A stretch of DNA of 18,475 nt. Source: CAIOZW01 sp049317725. Lineage in GTDB: Bacteria > Acidobacteriota > Blastocatellia > RBC074. How positions within the stretch are numbered: the first letter of the stretch is position 1; every line of letters begins with the position of its first letter. The DNA is taken from assembly GCA_049317725.1 (NCBI GenBank), contig JBMOHS010000074.1, positions 1 to 18,475 on the forward strand, read 5' to 3'. The position numbers and the translations under genes were made by a program. Of the stretch, positions 14,480 to 18,475 are shown piece by piece. Under the pieces are notes generated by a model. That model was not told the DNA's origin. It saw only the letters and a program-made list of their open reading frames with translations, and did no database searches.

Positions 14480-15988
14480 CTATCGCTCCAGTTCCGTCGG
14501 ATGGATCGGCTTCCCCTCCCAGAACCACTGCCCATCCTGGTTGACCAGCAATCGGGCAGCACTCCCGGCGACGGGCGGTGCGTCGATCTTCGGCAGCCAG
14601 CGGGCGTGTTCCCGCACAACGGCGCGGTACCGGTTGGCCTCTCGGCCGCGGGCAAGATTCCGCCACTCGTTCGGATCCCGGCGCAGATCGTAGAGCTCCT
14701 CCTCGCCGTTGGCGTACCGAATGTACCGCCACCGCTGCGAGCGCACGCTGTGGTTCCCCTGATTGTGGGTGGTGATGGCGGGCCAGGGCCGGTTCGCGCG
14801 AGGGTTGCGCAGCAGCGGAACGAGGCTGTGCCCCTCGAGGTCCCGTGGGGCCTTGCCTCCGCTCAGCTCAGCCAGGGTCGGGTAAAGGTCGAGCAGTTCG
14901 ACGGGCTCCGCCGATCGGGCCCCCTTCGCGATCCCCGGGCCGGCCAAGAGCAGCGGGACCCGGGTCGAACGCTCCCAGAGCGTGTTTTTGCCGGTAATGC
15001 CCTTCTCGCCGAGGTGCCAGCCGTGATCCGACCAGAGCACAACAATGGTCGTCGCCGCGTGCGGGCTGGCGTCGAGCGCGTCGAGTACCCGCCCGAGCTG
15101 GCTGTCCATGAAGCTGATGCTCGCCAGGTAGGCCCGCACCAGCGGCCGCCACTGCCCACTCGTCTCCAGCCACGAAAGGCGCGGCTCGGGCAGCTTCCAG
15201 TGAAGGTACCAGGCAAAGTCCGGGACGTCGTCGCGGTCTGTCGCCAGAACCGGGGGCATCTTGAGCGACCCCTCCGGGTAGAGATCGAACCAGCGCGGCG
15301 AGGCGAAGCAGGGCACGTGTGGCAACCGGAACCCGGCACCGAGGAAGAACGGCCGGTCGACCGGCGCTCTCCGCAGGTAGTCGATCGCCGCATCGGCGAT
15401 CTGCCAGTCCGCTTGGGTGTTGTCCTCTGCTTCTGTCCCGGGAAAGACGCCCCAGTCCATCGCCTTGATCTGATCCGGCGTCGCCACCAGCTTGGCTGGC
15501 GGGTAGGGCATCGGCCCGTTCGTTCCCCACTCGTCGAACTCGCGCGCTCTCTCGGCGGGGCGAATTGAGCCGTCATGATAGATCTTGCCGGTCGAGAAGG
15601 TGTGGTAGCCCCGCCCCGCCAAATACTGCGGTAGCATGACGTGGTCCCGCAGCCGCGGCACCGCTCGAACACCCGGCTGCAGCGTGTAGAGCCCAGTCGT
15701 CGAAGGGCGAAGCCCCGAGAGCAGGCTCGTGCGTGATGGATTGCAGAGGGGCGCCTGCGTGTGGGCGTTGGTGAAGAGAAGGCCTCGCCGCGCCAGCCGT
15801 TCAAAATTGGGTGTCTGCACCTGTGGGTGCCCACCCAGCGGGCCGATCCAGTCGTTGAGATCGTCAATTGCAATGAAGAGGATGTTCGGTTTTGGTCGAG
15901 GAGAGGGGGATGACTGGCCTACTGCCGCGCGGCAAAGGATCAGCACGAGCGCCACCAGGATCAGGACCGGGATGTGTCTTCGTGACAT
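14480..15988 (-). CDS. Exported type I sulfatase, iduronate-2-sulfatase-like
   Basis: 502 residues of the formylglycine-dependent sulfatase family (alkaline phosphatase superfamily). Signal peptide about 1-25 (VLILVALVLILCRAAVGQ). Metal-binding IDDLNDW has Asp at 42 and 43. The maturation motif is CNPSR with Cys82, fitting CxPxR, in which the Cys is converted to formylglycine. A further conserved block is SDHGWHLGEKG (Asp321, His322) with Lys334 after it. The spacing and DDLNDWIGPLGG opening resemble iduronate-2-sulfatase-type members that act on sulfated polysaccharides, but the substrate cannot be fixed from sequence alone. Cys82 requires a formylglycine-generating enzyme encoded elsewhere; none is in the window. 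ATG 15988 has GAGGAG five bases upstream. It is first gene of a probable two-gene unit with the TonB-dependent receptor, under the shared upstream box. Confidence 0.92.
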   Translation of the reverse strand: MSRRHIPVLILVALVLILCRAAVGQSSPSPRPKPNILFIAIDDLNDWIGPLGGHPQVQTPNFERLARRGLLFTNAHTQAPLCNPSRTSLLSGLRPSTTGLYTLQPGVRAVPRLRDHVMLPQYLAGRGYHTFSTGKIYHDGSIRPAERAREFDEWGTNGPMPYPPAKLVATPDQIKAMDWGVFPGTEAEDNTQADWQIADAAIDYLRRAPVDRPFFLGAGFRLPHVPCFASPRWFDLYPEGSLKMPPVLATDRDDVPDFAWYLHWKLPEPRLSWLETSGQWRPLVRAYLASISFMDSQLGRVLDALDASPHAATTIVVLWSDHGWHLGEKGITGKNTLWERSTRVPLLLAGPGIAKGARSAEPVELLDLYPTLAELSGGKAPRDLEGHSLVPLLRNPRANRPWPAITTHNQGNHSVRSQRWRYIRYANGEEELYDLRRDPNEWRNLARGREANRYRAVVREHARWLPKIDAPPVAGSAARLLVNQDGQWFWEGKPIHPTELER

Positions 15989-16196
15989 TTGTTCTCCTCT
16001 TCCAGCCTGCTGGCCCTTCTCGATACACGACTGCCGGAACGCCCCCCGGCAGGGTCGTCTCTCTGACCGCCCGCGCCATCTTCGTGATGGCCGCTCAAGC
16101 AGCTCGCGGCAGACTCGACCTTCACCAGAGGACTTCCCCCTTCATTTCGTATCGAATCAGGTCTCTTTTTTGCTGCATTGGGTAATGAAAACAGGG
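15989..16196 (-). promoter_or_regulatory. ~200-nt leader of the sulfatase gene with a stem-loop
   Basis: If transcription starts just below the TATACT of the shared box, the sulfatase mRNA has a leader of about 200 nt. It holds a perfect 7-bp stem, CTGCCGG (16031-16037) with CCGGCAG (16046-16052), 43 bp before the start codon. I recognise no known riboswitch. A minus-strand frame covering the leader overlaps the sulfatase start and has atypical composition. Confidence 0.35.
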
Positions 16197-16245
16197 CGTA
16201 GTATACCAAATTTCTGGTATTTCAACAGTCTTCGCGAACACTCCG
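16197..16245 (-). promoter_or_regulatory. Shared promoter/operator box, copy B (sulfatase-receptor unit)
   Basis: Second copy of the 49-bp box (41 of 49 identical to 10153-10201). TATACT lies at 16205-16200 and TTGAAA at 16225-16220 on the minus strand. Unlike copy A, this copy is dyad-symmetric: ATACCA (16203-16208), six bases, TGGTAT (16215-16220), overlapping the -10 region as a repressor operator would. Confidence 0.65.
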
Positions 16246-16321
16246 AGCGGGATTGAAGAATTGGGCGTGCAGATGCGGTTTTCGCTTCACTGACGGGCAA
16301 TCAGGGGAAGCCTGAAAGGAT

Positions 16322-16340
16322 TGCTCGCCATTGACGAGCA
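16322..16340 (-). terminator. Weak hairpin downstream of cofC
   Basis: TGCTCG (16322-16327) pairs with CGAGCA (16335-16340), a 6-bp stem. On the minus strand it is followed by ATCCTTT. It lies about 80 bp after the cofC stop. The stem is short, so this is only a candidate terminator. Confidence 0.2.
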
Positions 16341-16398
16341 CGGGCTCCTCTCAGGCGGCAGGGCTCCAGCCAGCCCGCCGATCCCCGTCGCCGTAGAA

Positions 16399-16434
16399 TT
16401 CCCCATTCTCCATTCTCCATTTTCAATTCTCCAT
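16399..16434 (-). repeat. Minisatellite overlapping the cofC stop codon
   Basis: On the minus strand, units of ATGGAGAAT and GGAGAAT run from the last codons of cofC into the intergenic DNA and end in GGGG. Bases 16399-16420 are an exact inverted match to 1228-1249. The cofC residues Met-Glu-Asn and the TGA are spelled by the first unit. Confidence 0.8.
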
Positions 16435-17061
16435 TGAAGTCAGTAGTGGGCGCAGCGGCGTCGGGCGAGGATCGCGGAGGAGGTCGTCGAGGTCGTTGGG
16501 GTCATCAAGATCGAAGCTGATCCCTGGGGATTCGTGGAGGAGGCAGGGGCTGCCGCGCTGCGCGGCGGCCTGCTGGTGTCGACGCAGACTGTCGGGACCG
16601 AACGCGGAAGGGAAGAGGCCGCCGGGTCGTCGCCAAATGGCATTGGTTCCCTGTCGATCGCGTGAGGGGACGAGAATCGCGTGCGGTTGGTCGGGGGTAT
16701 CCAAGGCCAGCAGTCGCTCGATCTCTTCTGGCGTGAGGAAGGGAAGATCGATCGGGAGGCGGAGCACCCCAGTGGCCCCCAGCTTGGTCAATTCGGTGAT
16801 GCCAAAGTCGACCGAGCTGCTCTCCGAGTGTTGCGATGTCTCAGGGATCGTCAGCATCCCGTAGTGGCTCGCCAGTTCGAGGGCTGGAGGATAGAGCGAG
16901 ACGACGGCGACCCGGTCGACCTGCCGAACCCGGGTGGCGACATCGAAGGTGTGGCGCATCATCGCCTCGGCAAGCTGGGTACGCTCGGCTTGGGACAGTC
17001 GGCTCGCCAGTCGCTGTTTGGCTTGCCGCAGGTCCTTGACCGGAATCAACAGGATGCGCAT
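16423..17061 (-). CDS. cofC: CofC/FbiD-type guanylyltransferase of coenzyme F420 biosynthesis
   Basis: 212 residues. This enzyme couples GTP to 2-phospho-L-lactate (archaeal type) or phosphoenolpyruvate (many bacteria) to make the activated donor that CofD/FbiA joins to the deazaflavin Fo. Seen: IPVKDLRQAKQRLASRL at 6-22, the nucleotidyltransferase N-terminus; LPIDLPFLTPEE at 102-113 with Asp105; GTNAI at 138-142; FGPDS..RH around 154-162; FDLDDPNDL at 183-191. Which phosphoacid it uses cannot be read from the motifs. The frame is open to 17451, but the extra N-terminus is arginine/serine-rich cofD-antisense-frame sequence. The true ATG is 17061, 19 nt after the cofD stop, with AAGGA just upstream. 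The C-terminus (MEN) comes from a minisatellite unit, so the native end may have been altered. Confidence 0.88.
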   Translation of the reverse strand: MRILLIPVKDLRQAKQRLASRLSQAERTQLAEAMMRHTFDVATRVRQVDRVAVVSLYPPALELASHYGMLTIPETSQHSESSSVDFGITELTKLGATGVLRLPIDLPFLTPEEIERLLALDTPDQPHAILVPSRDRQGTNAIWRRPGGLFPSAFGPDSLRRHQQAAAQRGSPCLLHESPGISFDLDDPNDLDDLLRDPRPTPLRPLLTSMEN

Positions 17062-17080
17062 CGGTTCTTCCTTCTTCCGA

Positions 17081-18031
17081 TCAAGCGAGGCTCCAATCGA
17101 GCACGGTCTGGGCCAACGCGACCTTCTCCTCGATCGTCCCCATGAGCGTCTGGGCGGTCGCGACCTCCATCCCCAGCGCCCGGATGGCGGGGGCCTCGGC
17201 GGCGTCCTGCTGATCGAGCACGAAGCGATCGACGATATCTTGAAAGAGATTGGCGACCGTCGTTGCCGAGACCTCCATCCCGAGATCGCGCAGCATGCGG
17301 TCGGTCGGTCCCTTGAGCGAGCGCCCCCCGACGATCGGGCTGATCGCCAGAGAGACCCCCTGCCGTGCCTGCAGGGCCTCACGGATCCCCGGAACGGCGA
17401 GGATCGGCCCGACGCTGATGAGGGGGTTGCTTGGGGCCAACACGACCGCATCGGCCGTGGCGATGGCCTCGAGAACGCCGGGGGCTGGGCGCGCCGACTC
17501 GATCCCCTCGAAGCGTAGCCCGGTGACCCGCGGCTCTGTCCGGCGCCGGATCAGATACTCCTGAAAGTGGAACGGTCCTTCCGCGGTCAGCACCGTTGTC
17601 GGAGTGTGCTGGTCACTCATTGGGAGGATCGTCATTCCCAGCCCAAAGTGCCGCCGGACTCTCTCCGTCACCTCGTGCAGGGGAATCCCCTCCCGCATCA
17701 ACTGCGTACGGTAGAGGTGGGTGGCCAGATCCCTGTCTCCCAGATTGAACCACCGCTCCTCCCCGTGATAAGCGACCAGCCGTTCCAGGCAAGCGAAGGT
17801 ATCTCCTTCGATCCCCCAACCCATCTCCGTTCGCACGACGCCAGCCAGGGTGTAGGTCACGATGTCGATATCCGGTGCGATGTAGAGCCCAAAAAGCTCG
17901 ATGTTGTCGCCGGTGTTGACGATGACCGTCAACTGTTCCTCGGGCAGCAGTCTCTGCAACCCCACGAGCAGTTTCGAGCCACCAACACCGCCGGCCAGCA
18001 CGACCATTTTGAAAGAGGGATCGGGAGCCAT
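17081..18031 (-). CDS. cofD: CofD/FbiA 2-phospho-L-lactate (or enolpyruvyl) transferase, coenzyme F420 biosynthesis
   Basis: 316 residues, normal for the family. It transfers the phospholactyl or phosphoenolpyruvyl group from the GDP-linked donor made by CofC to Fo, giving F420-0 or its dehydro form. Seen: VLAGGVGGSKLLVGL near 11-25, the signature N-terminal glycine-rich loop; VNTGDN at 38-43; APDIDIVTY at 52-60, contributing the metal-binding acidic residue; APSNPLISVGPIL in the second half. ATG at 18031 has AAGGAG at 18038-18043 with a six-base spacer, so the longer frame to 18085 is not needed. It is first gene of a cofD-cofC operon. No cofE/fbiB, Fo synthase or F420-using oxidoreductase is in the window. 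Cytoplasmic. Confidence 0.93.
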   Translation of the reverse strand: MAPDPSFKMVVLAGGVGGSKLLVGLQRLLPEEQLTVIVNTGDNIELFGLYIAPDIDIVTYTLAGVVRTEMGWGIEGDTFACLERLVAYHGEERWFNLGDRDLATHLYRTQLMREGIPLHEVTERVRRHFGLGMTILPMSDQHTPTTVLTAEGPFHFQEYLIRRRTEPRVTGLRFEGIESARPAPGVLEAIATADAVVLAPSNPLISVGPILAVPGIREALQARQGVSLAISPIVGGRSLKGPTDRMLRDLGMEVSATTVANLFQDIVDRFVLDQQDAAEAPAIRALGMEVATAQTLMGTIEEKVALAQTVLDWSLA

Positions 18032-18243
18032 CTGGTTCTCCTTCGACAACTCCCCCGCTGGTGCGGGGGCCTGGACTTTGGACAAAAAATGAGGTCGTTA
18101 CGGTCTCGATGATCGATTTTTCAGTGATTTTTGTATTACTTGGCAGCCACTCAGGGTGAACTACCACTTCGTCTCGTCAAATATGAATCAAACCCGGTCA
18201 CGAAGCGCGAGTTTTGTCTCTCGTTGAACGTTGAACATTCCCC
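18032..18243. other. cofD upstream region
   Basis: No gene is seen. GTTGAAC is repeated in tandem (18223-18236). A weak minus-strand candidate promoter is TTCACC, a 16-nt spacer and TAATAC, near 18133-18160; I would not rely on it. The region is AT-richer than the flanking genes around 18110-18200. Confidence 0.3.
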
Positions 18244-18475
18244 GTGTCCCGAAGGGACACCGCATACCAGCCCAGGGCAACGCCCTGGGAACCTTGCCCG
18301 ACATCCCCCCGCGTTCTGAAGGAACGCCGCATCTGCCTGAATGGCCGGTTGGGGTCCGGTCGGAGGACGTGTGTCCAATCAATTTTTATGCGGCGTTCCT
18401 TCAGAACGCCTGAATGGGGTGCCGCGTCTACCCAGGGTTGCACCCTGGGCTGGTATGCGGCGCCCCGTTGGGGCG
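18244..18475. repeat. Mirrored mosaic of hairpin repeats (REPIN-like)
   Basis: Hairpins: GTGTCCC-GAA-GGGACAC (18244-18260); GCGTTC..GAACGC (18311-18327); its inverted copy (18393-18409); CGCCCC-GTT-GGGGCG (18461-18475). Two inverted pairs are nested. The outer pair, 18260-18289 and 18431-18460, shares an exact 18-bp end and a 6-bp CCTGGG end with a changed centre. The inner pair, 18311-18332 and 18388-18409, is exact over 22 bp. The structure runs off the window edge. No transposase is visible. Confidence 0.85.

Noticed and set aside
15961..16209. 82-codon minus-strand frame in the sulfatase leader
   Set aside because: It overlaps the sulfatase start in another frame, has no family resemblance or clear ribosome-binding site, and the sulfatase has a much better one.
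17062..17451. N-terminal extension of cofC overlapping cofD
   Set aside because: The extension is Arg/Ser/Pro-rich out-of-frame cofD sequence; the conserved CofC N-terminus starts at 17061 with its own ribosome-binding site.
18244..18475. Possible CRISPR or tRNA-like structures
   Set aside because: Repeats are inverted and nested, not evenly spaced direct repeats, and no cloverleaf with anticodon and T-loop elements could be drawn.

Overview
The window reads as a chromosomal segment of a high-GC acidobacterium. The strongest pointer is an 1109-residue Oar-type TonB-dependent receptor that starts with a carboxypeptidase-regulatory-like domain and has no SusD partner, which is typical of Acidobacteriota. 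Beside it are families best known from Planctomycetes but also abundant in Acidobacteriota such as Solibacter and Blastocatellia: DUF1501, DUF1549/DUF1553 with a cytochrome-like N-terminus, PPC and WD40 secreted proteins, and a type I sulfatase. The phylum call is an inference from family content; no rRNA or marker gene is present.

Left edge (1-1655): a lower-GC accessory patch. A DUF3800 gene sits between two 56-bp direct-repeat copies (55 of 56 identical). Its start codon overlaps the stop of an upstream open frame (TGATG) whose last 35 codons look like the tail of a real protein. The 600 bp that follow hold minisatellite DNA and several short perfect hairpins but no convincing gene.

Minus-strand block (1656-15988): every recognised gene here reads leftward. 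In transcription order they are sulfatase, TonB-dependent receptor, Uma2 nuclease, DUF1501, DUF1549/DUF1553, WD40, PPC/IPT-like secreted protein, and glutathione-independent formaldehyde dehydrogenase (fdhA). DUF1501 to PPC is a tight four-gene operon with gaps of 18 nt or fewer, except 33 nt before the last gene. A terminator-like hairpin follows the receptor.

The most interesting signal is non-coding. A 49-bp box (41 of 49 identical) lies upstream of the sulfatase-receptor pair (16197-16245) and upstream of the DUF1501 operon (10153-10201), in the same orientation. Each copy holds a TATACT -10-like hexamer and a half site resembling FadR/GntR-type operators. This suggests that the sulfatase, the receptor and the four planctomycete-type envelope proteins form one regulon, perhaps for capture and processing of a sulfated or complex glycan. 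The low-GC Uma2 gene lies between the two units.

Right edge (16246-18475): a two-gene coenzyme F420 operon, cofD then cofC, 19 nt apart. The last codons and stop of cofC lie inside a minisatellite related to the one at the left edge. Upstream of cofD, the last ~230 bp form a mirrored mosaic of hairpin repeats that resembles a REPIN-like mobile palindrome.

Large open frames on the plus strand opposite these genes (for example 6099-10247) are GC-driven shadows and are not annotated.
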